Shown here one piece after another: positions 8,550 through 18,653 of a stretch of 64,000 bases of DNA; the first letter of the stretch is position 1; every line of letters starts with the position of its first letter. A program made the translations under genes and the position numbers. Origin of the DNA: Cognatundibacterium crateris (lineage in GTDB: Bacteria; Pseudomonadota; Gammaproteobacteria; Burkholderiales; Burkholderiaceae_D); NCBI RefSeq assembly GCF_010078235.1, contig NZ_JAABOS010000001.1, forward strand, positions 558,001 through 622,000, read 5' to 3'. The notes under the pieces are model-generated. The model had not been told where the DNA came from and ran no database searches. It was given only the letters and a program-made list of their open reading frames with translations.

Positions 8550-10388
8550 ATGATGAAAAATCGATTTGCAGTAAATATTAAAAAGCTACTTCCCTCAGCA
8601 CTACTGTCACTTTGTGCCTTGCCTGGCTGTGGTGGAAACAAGGAGACTGCGACTGGCTTACCTGGAACAGCAGGAGCTCAAACGAATGCGTCACAACACC
8701 TGAGCGCTAAAGTTCAATTCAGCACCTTGGATCAATTGCCGCCGATTACCGGAGCCGCACCTGATTATCACAGCCTGATACAACAGGCACCTGCTGGTAA
8801 ACAAGCGGGTTTGCTTGCCACTGCCTTGGGCAAGCCTAATCAGATGTTGCTTGGCCTGGGTACCCAATTCCTGTTGGATAGTGCGAGTGATGCCTCCATG
8901 ATGCCATCCTATGGAGTGACTAAAATCGATATTTATGACCAGTATCTGAATGGCATAGATCCACAAACTTCCTGGGTTGCATGGAATAGCCCGACTGGCG
9001 CATATGCGAGTAAAGTCGCCAGTGATGCCGAGAGTGTCGGGGCTGTTCCCATGTACACCTTGTATCAGATGGCCTCGCAAGGAGATGGCAACACCACATG
9101 GCAGACCAATACCGCCCTAATGACTCAGTACTGGAATAATGTACGTACATTGTTTCAAAAGATACAGGCGACCGGTAAGCCAGCCTTAGTCAACGTAGAG
9201 CCGGATTTTTGGGGGTATATCCAGCGCATTTACAATGAATCTGGAGCTATCACAGGCTACCAGACTGCCCCGGGCAAGGTAGTAATTTCAGTAGCGTCTG
9301 CAAATAGTAGCGATTGTTACGACCAGCCCAATACCGCCGTTGGCATGGTGTCTTGCATGATTTCGATGGCACGTAAATATGCACCCGGCGCCTATCTTGG
9401 CATACCACCTTCAGGGTTTCCGGATCTGCTGGCGCAAGAACCTGCCTTTATGCAGCAATTAGGGGCTGGCAAAGCTGACTTTGTGGTGATGCAAACATCT
9501 GATCGTGATGCAGGCTGCTATCTGACGAATGCTCCGAATTGTCGCTATGCAGGCGGCAGAGGTGATGTGAGTCAAACTTACTGGAATACTTCGAATTTCT
9601 TGAGGGCCTTTTCACAAGCTGCGCATTACACTACCGGTAGCTACGATGCAGCAGGTGTCTATACCCCCCCCGTCTACTCACTGCCGCTCATTTGGTGGCA
9701 GACCCCCATGGGGACACCAGCCAGCGCCAACGGTACCGGATCGGCCACTCCAACTTCCTCTCCCTGGCGTGACAACCGCATGGATTATTTCCTCAACAAT
9801 CCAGCACAATTAACAGCCATTAATACTGTTGCTGTGGTGTTCGGCTCAGGCGCCTCTTCACAATCGAATTTGAGCAATGATTTCACCAGCGCTGGTCTGC
9901 ATCAGTTTGTGACCCTGCAAACCGCTTATAACAAGATTCCCGCAAATTTACCCACGGCCGTCGCAGTGTATACGGATAATTTAGCCAGTGGCTGGCTGGG
10001 AGACTGGGGATGGAATGCAAACGTCGACTTCTCCAGTACCGCCACAGTATGGTCGGGGAGCAATGCAATGAACATCAGTACGACCAGTGCCTATGGTGCT
10101 GTCGGACTAAGCAGTGCAACACCGATTGCATTCAATAGTCCGAACGCAGCCATTCAGTTCTGGGCTTATTCAGCCAGGGCCTTGCCGATCGTGCTCATTC
10201 CGTGCCCAACTGAAAATTTTTGCAATCCAAATGTGACGCTGAATTTACCCGCAGCCAAGTGGACTTACTTCAGCATCCCGGCTTCCAAGTTTGGCAATCT
10301 TGGTGCTATCAAACGTATCAATATTCAATCCAATTCATCGAATGAAGTGGTCTCTTTTGCGATAGACCAGTTATTTATCGTGAACTAA
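8550..10388 (+). CDS. Unrecognised secreted lipoprotein with barrel-like N-terminal and lectin-like C-terminal region
   Basis: 612 residues; AGGAAA precedes a double ATG (8550 and 8553). A basic start, a hydrophobic run and ALPGC (Cys27) make a probable lipobox, with an unusual Pro at -2. Residues about 95-410 alternate strands and helices as in a glycosidase TIM barrel, with the acid-bearing segment VNVEPDFWGYI near 217 and NSPTGAYASKVASDA earlier. Cysteines pair plausibly in loops (SSDCYD with VSCMIS, AGCYLTNAPNC). From about 470 a beta-rich domain starting VAVYTDNLASGW ends at the C-terminus and resembles a carbohydrate-binding jelly roll. I do not recognise a family. Its setting between export and sugar-transfer genes suggests an exopolysaccharide-binding or -processing surface protein. 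Confidence 0.7.
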   Translation: MMKNRFAVNIKKLLPSALLSLCALPGCGGNKETATGLPGTAGAQTNASQHLSAKVQFSTLDQLPPITGAAPDYHSLIQQAPAGKQAGLLATALGKPNQMLLGLGTQFLLDSASDASMMPSYGVTKIDIYDQYLNGIDPQTSWVAWNSPTGAYASKVASDAESVGAVPMYTLYQMASQGDGNTTWQTNTALMTQYWNNVRTLFQKIQATGKPALVNVEPDFWGYIQRIYNESGAITGYQTAPGKVVISVASANSSDCYDQPNTAVGMVSCMISMARKYAPGAYLGIPPSGFPDLLAQEPAFMQQLGAGKADFVVMQTSDRDAGCYLTNAPNCRYAGGRGDVSQTYWNTSNFLRAFSQAAHYTTGSYDAAGVYTPPVYSLPLIWWQTPMGTPASANGTGSATPTSSPWRDNRMDYFLNNPAQLTAINTVAVVFGSGASSQSNLSNDFTSAGLHQFVTLQTAYNKIPANLPTAVAVYTDNLASGWLGDWGWNANVDFSSTATVWSGSNAMNISTTSAYGAVGLSSATPIAFNSPNAAIQFWAYSARALPIVLIPCPTENFCNPNVTLNLPAAKWTYFSIPASKFGNLGAIKRINIQSNSSNEVVSFAIDQLFIVN

Positions 10389-10754
10389 GTAGCTGTCTAT
10401 GGAATTTAATATTTACTGAAACAACCGGCTCAGTTCCTGCAGTTTCCCGCGCAAGCAACTTGCGCAAAATGCAGTCGGTTTCAATCATCGGAAATAATTG
10501 GCAAGAAAATCCTGGCAAACTGATGATGGCATGAATCTTCGCGGACTAATTGCCACTAGGCACTTATTCTCACACGCACAATTATTATCAAAGCAATATT
10601 CCAAGGCGGTTTCCTTGAAATAATTTCCCTGATAACAATTGTTCACTTTCATTAATTGTCCTCAGCGCTGAGCTGAGCTACCATTGCACAAAAGGAATGA
10701 CGCAAACATCATGCGGCAGTTCTGCCCAACTCATCTTCCACCCCATCATTTGCT
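10389..10754 (+). other. 366-base intergenic region upstream of glycosyltransferase gene
   Basis: No gene seen. It holds a perfect 7-bp hairpin at 10449-10465 (GCGCAAG, loop CAA, CTTGCGC) without a T tract, which may partly end the lipoprotein transcript, and a palindrome CAGCGCTG near 10663. A promoter for the glycosyltransferase is expected here, but none stands out. Confidence 0.4.
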
Positions 10755-11648
10755 ATGCAAAATATAAAAACTGTTCCTTTGGTCATCATCGCTCCTGTCC
10801 GCGACGAAGCAGATCTGATACGACTGACCCTGGATTCAATGGTGGCGCAAACTGTGAGGCCGGTAGAATGGATCATCGTTGACGACGGCTCCAAAGACAA
10901 TACCGCTGAAATTGTTAATGAATACGCACAAAAATATCCGTTTATCCGCCTGGTGCAAAGACCTGACCGAGGCTTCCGTAAGGTGGGCGGCGGTGTAGTC
11001 GCCGCGTTTAAATTCGGTATCACCCAAATTCTGCATCAGGACTATCAATACATCGCCAAGCTCGATGGTGATATGTCTTTTGGCCCGCGCTACCTGGAAA
11101 AAATGTTTGCTGAGTTCGAACGTGATCCCAAGCTGGCGGCCGTATCAGGAAAAGTTTTTCGCACCGAACAGCAAAAACGCGTAGAAGAAATCATTATCGA
11201 CGAACATGTCGCTGGACAGTTTAAATTGTACCGACGTACCGCTTTTGAAGAAATCGGTGGCTTTGTCGAAGAAGTATTATGGGATGGTATCGACGTCCAC
11301 ACTGCCCGTATGAAGGGCTGGAATACCAAGAGCTTTTATGATGAAGATGCCGTATTGATGCATCACCGTCTGATGGGCTCGTCCGATAAAAATGTCTATC
11401 GTGGCCGTCTGCGCTGGGGACGTGGCATCTGGTTCATGGGCTACCACCCTTTATATGCGCTGGCATCCGGCGTATTCAGAATGCGTGAGAAACCCTTTGT
11501 GATTGGTGGCATCCTGATCATTGCAGGTTATCTCGGCGCAGCGTTGCGAGGTGCTCCGCGTTACGAAAATCCTGAATTCCGCCGCCATTTGCATCAGTGG
11601 CAGCTGGCTCAAATCAAGAATTTATTGTTCAAATTCAAAGCAAAATAA
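10755..11648 (+). CDS. Family 2 glycosyltransferase
   Basis: 297 residues. The N-terminal GT-A fold is clear: PLVIIAPVRDEADLIRLTLDSM, then WIIVDDGSKDNT and the metal-binding AKLDGDMSFGP. The later LWDGIDVHTARMKGW and MHHRLMGSSDKN match the acceptor region of exopolysaccharide glycosyltransferases. A single hydrophobic segment near residues 250-270 may associate with the membrane. It lies 11 bases before the priming sugar transferase, so the two are very likely co-transcribed and act at successive steps of repeat-unit synthesis. Donor sugar not deducible. No clear ribosome-binding site is seen before the ATG. Confidence 0.87.
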   Translation: MQNIKTVPLVIIAPVRDEADLIRLTLDSMVAQTVRPVEWIIVDDGSKDNTAEIVNEYAQKYPFIRLVQRPDRGFRKVGGGVVAAFKFGITQILHQDYQYIAKLDGDMSFGPRYLEKMFAEFERDPKLAAVSGKVFRTEQQKRVEEIIIDEHVAGQFKLYRRTAFEEIGGFVEEVLWDGIDVHTARMKGWNTKSFYDEDAVLMHHRLMGSSDKNVYRGRLRWGRGIWFMGYHPLYALASGVFRMREKPFVIGGILIIAGYLGAALRGAPRYENPEFRRHLHQWQLAQIKNLLFKFKAK

Positions 11649-11659
11649 TAACGGACACT

Positions 11660-13078
11660 ATGTTCAGCCACTCATCCTCTGCCCATCACGCTCAGAATGC
11701 TCATTTACTGTCTGTCCTGACCGGCATTGCGTTCAGCAGCGTGATTTGTATCACGCTGTTCTGTATTATTTTCAATGTCGAAACTGCCGAAGTAGAAGTA
11801 TTTGGGGTACGTATACTGATCGCCGCACTCAGCAGCATTATCGTGTTCTCCAGCCATAGCCTGCTCAACTCACTGCAGGACAGACGCGCGTATACCTTAT
11901 TCCCCAAGCTGACCTGGCGCTGGTTTATCGTATTTATGGTGGTGCTACTGACGGCTTATGTAGAAAAATCCTCAGAACAGCTATCACGCAAGGTGATGTT
12001 ACTGTGGTTATGCATTACGCCATTTGTTCTGATGGCGACCGCTCTATTGATACGCACTACCGCAGCTTTGTATTATTCCAATCCATCCCGGCGACGCAAA
12101 GCAGTATTGATCTGGTCAAATTCAGCTTGCGCCGATCTGGTCGACTCACTCAAGCATTCACCGCTGGCCGCAGTGGACATCGTGGGCTTCTTTGACAATC
12201 GCAGCGAATCCCGTCCTCCTAGCGACATAGAAAGGCTGGGCGATCTCGAAGATGCGATTGAATGGATAGTCGATCCTGAAACCGGCAAGGTCAAGGTCGA
12301 TGTGGTCTTTATCGGCATGAATACCAAGGAGCCACCGGAACTGGCTGAAGTTATAGAAATACTGTTTGACAGCACGGCCACCACCTATTTTGTGCCGGAA
12401 TCCCTGATCTTTGGCATGCCGGGCATACAGTTACGCGAACTGGCTGGCAAGCCGGTACTCGCATCCGTGGAAACTCCATTTATCGGCGTCACTGCTTTAC
12501 CTAAACGTCTGGTTGACTTCTTCGGCGCTTTGATTGGACTGATTTTGTTGTCACCGGTTCTGCTGTGCGTGGCACTCTGCGTCAAACTGAGTTCGCCTGG
12601 CCCTGTCTTGTTTAAACAAAAGCGCTATGGCATCGCCGGTAAAGCGATCAGTGTTTACAAGTTCCGTTCTATGCGTATGACGAGTAAAGATGCTCCAGTC
12701 ATTCAGGCAACCGTAGGCGATCCGCGTGTCACCCGCTTCGGCAGTTTTATACGTAAAACTTCAATCGATGAATTGCCGCAGCTGTTCAATGTTCTCAAAG
12801 GTGATATGAGTCTGGTCGGTCCACGCCCACACGCGGTCGCACACAATGAGTTATATCGCAAGCTGGTGACTGGCTATATGTTCCGGCACAAGGTCAAACC
12901 CGGTATTACCGGATGGGCACAGGTCAATGGCTTGCGCGGTGAGACAGATACGCTGGAAAAAATGCAGGCCAGGGTCGACTATGATCTCTACTACCTGCAG
13001 CACTGGTCGATCTGGCTGGATTTTGTGATTATCTGGCGTACCGTTAAAGTGCTGTTCGGCGACAAAAACGCTTATTAA
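11660..13078 (+). CDS. Undecaprenyl-phosphate glucose/galactose phosphotransferase (WcaJ/EpsB-like)
   Basis: 472 residues from the ATG at 11660, 11 bases after the glycosyltransferase stop. Four N-terminal membrane helices are followed by a CoA-binding-like Rossmann region ([18 protein letters not shown]) and the C-terminal Bac_transf catalytic domain: [36 protein letters not shown], the [21 protein letters not shown] core and [13 protein letters not shown]. The enzyme loads the first sugar-1-phosphate on undecaprenyl phosphate and starts the repeat unit. Its presence with a Wzy-like protein and EpsE/F/G supports a Wzx/Wzy-dependent pathway. No Wzx flippase is inside the window. Confidence 0.93.
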   Translation: MFSHSSSAHHAQNAHLLSVLTGIAFSSVICITLFCIIFNVETAEVEVFGVRILIAALSSIIVFSSHSLLNSLQDRRAYTLFPKLTWRWFIVFMVVLLTAYVEKSSEQLSRKVMLLWLCITPFVLMATALLIRTTAALYYSNPSRRRKAVLIWSNSACADLVDSLKHSPLAAVDIVGFFDNRSESRPPSDIERLGDLEDAIEWIVDPETGKVKVDVVFIGMNTKEPPELAEVIEILFDSTATTYFVPESLIFGMPGIQLRELAGKPVLASVETPFIGVTALPKRLVDFFGALIGLILLSPVLLCVALCVKLSSPGPVLFKQKRYGIAGKAISVYKFRSMRMTSKDAPVIQATVGDPRVTRFGSFIRKTSIDELPQLFNVLKGDMSLVGPRPHAVAHNELYRKLVTGYMFRHKVKPGITGWAQVNGLRGETDTLEKMQARVDYDLYYLQHWSIWLDFVIIWRTVKVLFGDKNAY

Positions 13079-13082
13079 TTTG

Positions 13083-13109
13083 CACTACACTGAATTTCAC
13101 TACACTGAA
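13083..13109 (+). repeat. 12-bp direct repeat
   Basis: CACTACACTGAA occurs at 13083-13094 and 13098-13109, period 15, just after the sugar-transferase stop and before the convergent acyltransferase gene end. Probably slippage; no function assigned. Confidence 0.7.
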
Positions 13110-13131
13110 CCCTGCAAAATGTCTGCCGGGT

Positions 13132-14181
13132 TCAGGATTTGCGCCAGGCTTTCAGCTTCACGCCCAAAGCGGAATCACGCAGATAGCGCTTACCACGCCA
13201 CAAGCCGCCATGTACTTTTGCCAGCAAGGCCGGGCGCGAAACAGCACCTTCACACAATTCAGTAAAGCCGGTTGCAAAGCGCTGCTTATAGGCTTGCTCA
13301 CCGCGCCCCAGATCGATCAGTGTAATGCCCTCCGCAGCACCGTATTCTGCACAACGGGCGAGCAGTATTAAGCCAGGTGAATACTCGCCAAAATGCGTGT
13401 CATACCAAGGGAACCAGTAATGCAGCGTGTTGGCGCTACGCATACCAAAATGCGCGGCCACCAGTTTGTCACCCGCATACAGTACAGACAGCACACCCGC
13501 AAAGTCACTGCCGTGCTGGGCTTGTATCCCTTCCATCAATTGCCGTATCCAGGCGACGGCAAATACGTCCGCCTGCGGCCCCAGGGTGCGCACGAATTGT
13601 TGCGACTTCCCATCCAGCAGCGCCTGAAAATCCGCTGCGTCCACAGAACTGAATTCAAAGCGCACATCACCCACACGCCGCCCTAATTTGCGGGCATTGG
13701 TTTCTACTTTTTTTAACAGACCGGCTTCACGAGTTGCTGCCAACTTAGCACCATAAGCCGCGTAGCCGCCCTCCAAATTCAGGCATAGCGAACGGCTGCC
13801 GGTCCAGGCATGGCTGGCAAACTCCTGCATCACGGCGGGTACGTGATTGAACGCCAGGTAGGACTTCCCCATGGCTCTGAGCAGGTCGGACATAGGGAAA
13901 ATCATATCTGGCGCATGTAACACCCCCTGATAATCACTGAGGCCTTCGCCGATAAAATTTAGCGCTAGACCTGCGAGCTGATGGTAGGGAAACAGGCCTG
14001 TGACCTGCCCTGCCTCTTCCATCACCAGCAAGCGCGCATCGGCACGCTGCTGCGCCACCAGCTGAGAAAAACGCGGATGAAAATAAGGACTGTCATAGAC
14101 GGTTGCTGTCTGCTGCAGACGATGCCAGCTTGAAATTAAGCCGGCATCCAGTTCGGAAAAACTAATTATGCTGAATTTCAT
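13132..14181 (-). CDS. GNAT-type acyltransferase of the CelD/BcsL/FemAB group
   Basis: 349 residues. The C-terminal half matches the Acetyltransf_6 (CelD-like) domain: LVAAHFGMRSANTLHYW, then YDTHFGEYSPGLILL and the helix-strand LIDLGRGEQAYKQRF. Relatives in polysaccharide loci add acyl or aminoacyl groups to polymer precursors. The ATG at 14181 lies inside the 3' end of the yihY-like gene (20-base overlap), so it may be translationally coupled to that gene although its job probably belongs to the exopolysaccharide locus. It converges with the priming transferase gene. No signal peptide, so it acts in the cytoplasm. Substrate unknown. Confidence 0.82.
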   Translation of the reverse strand: MKFSIISFSELDAGLISSWHRLQQTATVYDSPYFHPRFSQLVAQQRADARLLVMEEAGQVTGLFPYHQLAGLALNFIGEGLSDYQGVLHAPDMIFPMSDLLRAMGKSYLAFNHVPAVMQEFASHAWTGSRSLCLNLEGGYAAYGAKLAATREAGLLKKVETNARKLGRRVGDVRFEFSSVDAADFQALLDGKSQQFVRTLGPQADVFAVAWIRQLMEGIQAQHGSDFAGVLSVLYAGDKLVAAHFGMRSANTLHYWFPWYDTHFGEYSPGLILLARCAEYGAAEGITLIDLGRGEQAYKQRFATGFTELCEGAVSRPALLAKVHGGLWRGKRYLRDSALGVKLKAWRKS

Positions 14182-15445
14182 TGCCGTTTTCGCTGCTGTC
14201 TTCGTTATTCAGGAAATACTGCTGCAAGCTCGTTTGCAAGCCTGCTTCTATCTGGCTCTCGACCAGGGCAGACAAGCGGCTACCCTGCAGCGGTGCATAC
14301 ACAAATACGCGATACACATCGGCAATACGCAATTCAGCCGGGTTCATGGTCAGTACCCAGTACTCTTGCTGATTCCGTTCAGATCGCCAGCGCCGCTTAG
14401 CCGGTTCAGCAACTTGCTCAGGCATGACTTTAGCCACCCAGTTAAGCTCAGCCATGCTCTGTAGTAAATCCTCGATTTCATCGAGCCCAAACCAGGTAAA
14501 GGTGCGAATCTGGGCAATGCTGACGCTGGCTAAACGCCCTTCTTGTCTGGCGCGAACCAGGACGCCGAGTATGCGTACTGCATCATCGAAACGGCTGCCC
14601 GGGGTAGGCACATGCCACCAGCGCTCAAAGCGCACCACGGGCAAAGCCGCAGTGATCACTGCCCCGACCAGCGTAATCAGCCAGGATAAATAAATCCAGA
14701 CCAGAAAAATCGGTATCGCTGCCAAAGCGCCATACACAATGGTATAAGTTGGAAAATGCGTGACAAACTGGGCAAAGCCGCGTTTAGCGACTTCAAATGC
14801 AAGCGCTGCCACCAAGCCACCCCAGGCTGCATCCTGCCACGCCACCGGGCGGTTAGGCACAGTGGTATAGAGCAAAGTATAAGCGCCGGTCGTAAACAAA
14901 ATCGACACCAGGGTATAAAAAATGGCACCGATCAGTGGCACTGCATTCACCACTCCGCTGGTGGCGGTGAACAAATACGAGGTGGCAGAAATCGATATAC
15001 CGATCAGCAAAGGCCCCAGCGTGACTATCGCCCAATACACCAATACCCTTTGCACCAATGGTCGCGAGCGCTTGACTTGCCAGATCTGATTAAATGCGCG
15101 GTCTATCATCGCCATCGTCGCGAACGCAGTCAGCATCAGCGCCACGCCGCCCACCGCAGACAGGCGCGTGGCCTTGGTCGCAAACTGGGTCAGATAACCA
15201 AGTATGGTGTTGGCTATCCCCTTAGGCATCAGGTTTTGCACAAAATACGCTTCCAGCGAAGTACGGAAGGTATTAAACAAGGGGAAAGCGGTGAAAATCG
15301 CGAGTGCCACCGTCAGGATAGGTACCAGCGCCAGTACCGTGGTGAATGTGAGACTGCCCGCGACTTGCGGAAGTCGCCCTTCCTGCAACCTGCGTAATGC
15401 GAATTGAATGAGATTACGGATGTGTTGCCAGGTCATACCACGCAT
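14162..15445 (-). CDS. YihY/BrkB family inner-membrane protein
   Basis: 427 residues. The N-terminal 290 residues form the six-helix YihY core with its signatures: QVAGSLTFTTVLALVPILTV, RAFNQIWQVKRSRPLVQRVLVYW and YGALAAIPIFLVWIYLSW. The last 130 residues are soluble, with a winged-helix-like region (RLASVSIAQIRTFTWFGLDEIEDLL), as in many betaproteobacterial members. Formerly misnamed RNase BN; true function is unsettled. The start at 15445 has AGG five bases upstream. It is divergent from the WrbA-like gene, with a 194-base gap. Confidence 0.9.
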   Translation of the reverse strand: MRGMTWQHIRNLIQFALRRLQEGRLPQVAGSLTFTTVLALVPILTVALAIFTAFPLFNTFRTSLEAYFVQNLMPKGIANTILGYLTQFATKATRLSAVGGVALMLTAFATMAMIDRAFNQIWQVKRSRPLVQRVLVYWAIVTLGPLLIGISISATSYLFTATSGVVNAVPLIGAIFYTLVSILFTTGAYTLLYTTVPNRPVAWQDAAWGGLVAALAFEVAKRGFAQFVTHFPTYTIVYGALAAIPIFLVWIYLSWLITLVGAVITAALPVVRFERWWHVPTPGSRFDDAVRILGVLVRARQEGRLASVSIAQIRTFTWFGLDEIEDLLQSMAELNWVAKVMPEQVAEPAKRRWRSERNQQEYWVLTMNPAELRIADVYRVFVYAPLQGSRLSALVESQIEAGLQTSLQQYFLNNEDSSENGNEIQHN

Positions 15446-15603
15446 AACTGCCTAATTAAATTTCAACAGACTCTATTTTAATGAGTTTAATGAGATTACA
15501 AGCATAAAGCTTCATAATATAGGCTCTATGCGAAACGGAAACCACGGTATGCCGCATGTTCAGCATGCTCGGTATGCAGACGCTGTTTCGCAGCGTGTTC
15601 TGA

Positions 15604-16653
<1,050 letters not shown>

Positions 16654-16661
<8 letters not shown>

Positions 16662-18057
16662 TTTTCTAGCAGCCTGTTGCCTGTGCGTGGGCCACGCGAA
16701 TGTGCTGACCGCAGAGCAGGACAAGACGCCTTACGAAACTGAGTGGCGACGCCGGGTACAAGGCAAGGCATTGGCTGTCATCCGGCCCGGCAATACCGAC
16801 GAAGTCGCGGCCATCGTCGCGCTGTGTCATACGCATCAGGTGCCTGTCGTGCCGCAAGGTGGGAATACCGGACTGGTGATCGGCTCCATCCCTGATCAGC
16901 AAGGACGTGCCATCATTTTATCTTTGCGACGTATGACGCAGATACGCGCTGTCGATGCCGGTAATTTCACACTGATTGCGGAAGCAGGCTGCACACTGGC
17001 GCAGGTACAACAGGCGGCTGACGCGGCCGGTCTGTTATTTCCGCTGTCGCTGGCTTCCGAAGGCAGTTGCACCATAGGCGGCAACCTGGCCTCGAATGCA
17101 GGCGGCACCGCCGTGCTTCGATATGGTAATACACGTGAACTCTGTCTGGGCCTGGAAGTGGTCAGCCCCGCCGGGCAAATCTGGCATGGACTCAGCGGTC
17201 TCAGGAAAGACAATACCGGCTACGATTTGCGTCAGCTGTATATAGGCTCGGAGGGAACGCTGGGCATCATCACCGCCGCCGTACTGAAGCTCTACCCCAA
17301 ACCGGCAGCGCAAAAAACAGCCTGGCTCGCGCTGGAATCCCCGCAGCAAGCCTTGCAGATCTTGCGTGCGGCAAGTCAGGCGCTGGGCGCCATGCTGACC
17401 ACCTTTGAACTGATGGCGCACATCTGCCTCAAGTTAGTGCTGAAACATCTGCCGGGCAGTACGGCACCGCTGGCAACGGCTGCGCCCTACTATATTTTGC
17501 TGGAATTATCGGATCAGGAATCCGAACAGCATGCCAATGCAGCGATGGAACAGCTGTTACAACACTTGCTGGAAGCCGGGCTGATCAGCGATGCCGCCAT
17601 TGCAGGATCATTGCAACAGGCGCGCCAGTTGTGGGCCTTGCGTGAAAACATCTCGATGGCGCAAGCCGCTGAGGGTAAAAATCTCAAGCATGATATTTCC
17701 GTCCCTATTTCTGCCATCCCGGCTTTTATAGCTCAAACTGATGCTTTGCTACAGCAGCACTTTCCAGCCTGCCAGGTAGTGTGCTTCGGGCATATGGGCG
17801 ACGGCAATTTGCATTACAACGTGTCACCGCCAAGCGACAACAAAGAGGCTTTTTTTTCCGCAGAAAAACAAATCACGACGCTGGTGCACGATCAGGTGCA
17901 GTTATTCCACGGTTCCATCTCTGCTGAGCACGGTATCGGTGCCATGAAGCGCGCTGATCTGGCAAAATATACCAGTCCCACCGAAATGCTTTTAATGCGT
18001 ACGATCAAGCAAGCACTCGACCCGCTCAATCTTATGAATCCGGGCAAAATACTGTAA
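16654..18057 (+). CDS. FAD-binding oxidase / 2-hydroxyacid dehydrogenase (GlcD/D2HGDH-like)
   Basis: 467 residues from the ATG at 16654, which overlaps the preceding stop by 8 bases; a longer upstream frame is a shadow of the DUF2069 gene. The N-terminal FAD_binding_4 domain has RPGNTDEVAAIV, VPQGGNTGLVIGSIP and the flavin-contacting GSCTIGGNLASNAGG, then IGSEGTLGIITAAVLKLYP. The C-terminal FAD-oxidase_C domain shows CFGHMGDGNLHYN (metal/substrate His) and SAEHGIGAMKR. Relatives oxidise D-2-hydroxyglutarate, D-lactate or glycolate with electrons going to the quinone pool or ETF. Single-chain soluble form, no iron-sulfur domain. Exact substrate is uncertain. Confidence 0.9.
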
Positions 18058-18092
18058 CAGCGTTGCGGGCTTGCAGAACAGGGAGTCAACTC

Positions 18093-18557
18093 ATGCACAC
18101 CATCTGCGCTATCCACGCCACTACGCTAGTCAGTTTGATGCTGCTGTTAAACGCAGCCACTGTCCGTGCCGAGACTTATCGCTGCATCAGTCAGGGACAA
18201 ACCGTGTATCAGGAAACACCCTGTCGCCCAGACCAGCAGGCAGCCGGAACGGTGCAGCCTGCGTCCCAGCCCACGGCTCAGGATAGCGCCGCAGCACGCA
18301 CCCGGCTCAAACAGCAACAGGAAGAATTGCGCCGTATCGATCAGCAGCGCCAACACGAAACCGAACTGGCGGCAAAACAACAGCGCAGCATAGCCGCAAA
18401 AACGGAACGACAAAAACTAGCCTGTGATAAAGCCAGCCTGCAACTGCGCTGGGCGAAAGAAGACTTGCGTCAGGCAACGCCTGCTAAAGAAGCGAAGGCC
18501 AGACAAAAACTCAAACGTCAGCAGGAAAAGACCAGCCTGGCTTGCGCTCAGCGCTAA
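18093..18557 (+). CDS. DUF4124-domain periplasmic protein with coiled coil
   Basis: 154 residues from the ATG at 18093, with GGGAG seven bases upstream. A signal peptide ends near VRAE; the short DUF4124 domain follows (TYRCISQGQTVYQETPC, with its Cys pair likely disulfide-bonded), then a long Gln/Arg/Glu-rich coiled coil (about residues 65-150), holding two more cysteines at the end. Such proteins are common and uncharacterised in Burkholderiales. It sits alone between the FAD oxidase (35 bases) and the flavin reductase gene and may be read through from upstream. Confidence 0.78.
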   Translation: MHTICAIHATTLVSLMLLLNAATVRAETYRCISQGQTVYQETPCRPDQQAAGTVQPASQPTAQDSAAARTRLKQQQEELRRIDQQRQHETELAAKQQRSIAAKTERQKLACDKASLQLRWAKEDLRQATPAKEAKARQKLKRQQEKTSLACAQR

Positions 18558-18653
18558 ACTGCATGCACTCAGCAAGGCGGCCGCAGTTTCGGCATAATAG
18601 CTGGCCGTAAAGAGCACCCCGCTCTCGCTACTCAAGAAAGAAAGCCCCTGCCC

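Noticed and set aside
10449-10465. Hairpin after the lipoprotein gene as a terminator
   Set aside because: Perfect stem but no T tract; kept only as a note.
14756-15397. 213-codon plus-strand frame opposite the YihY gene
   Set aside because: Shadow of the conserved membrane protein; His/Arg/Gln-rich composition is not protein-like.
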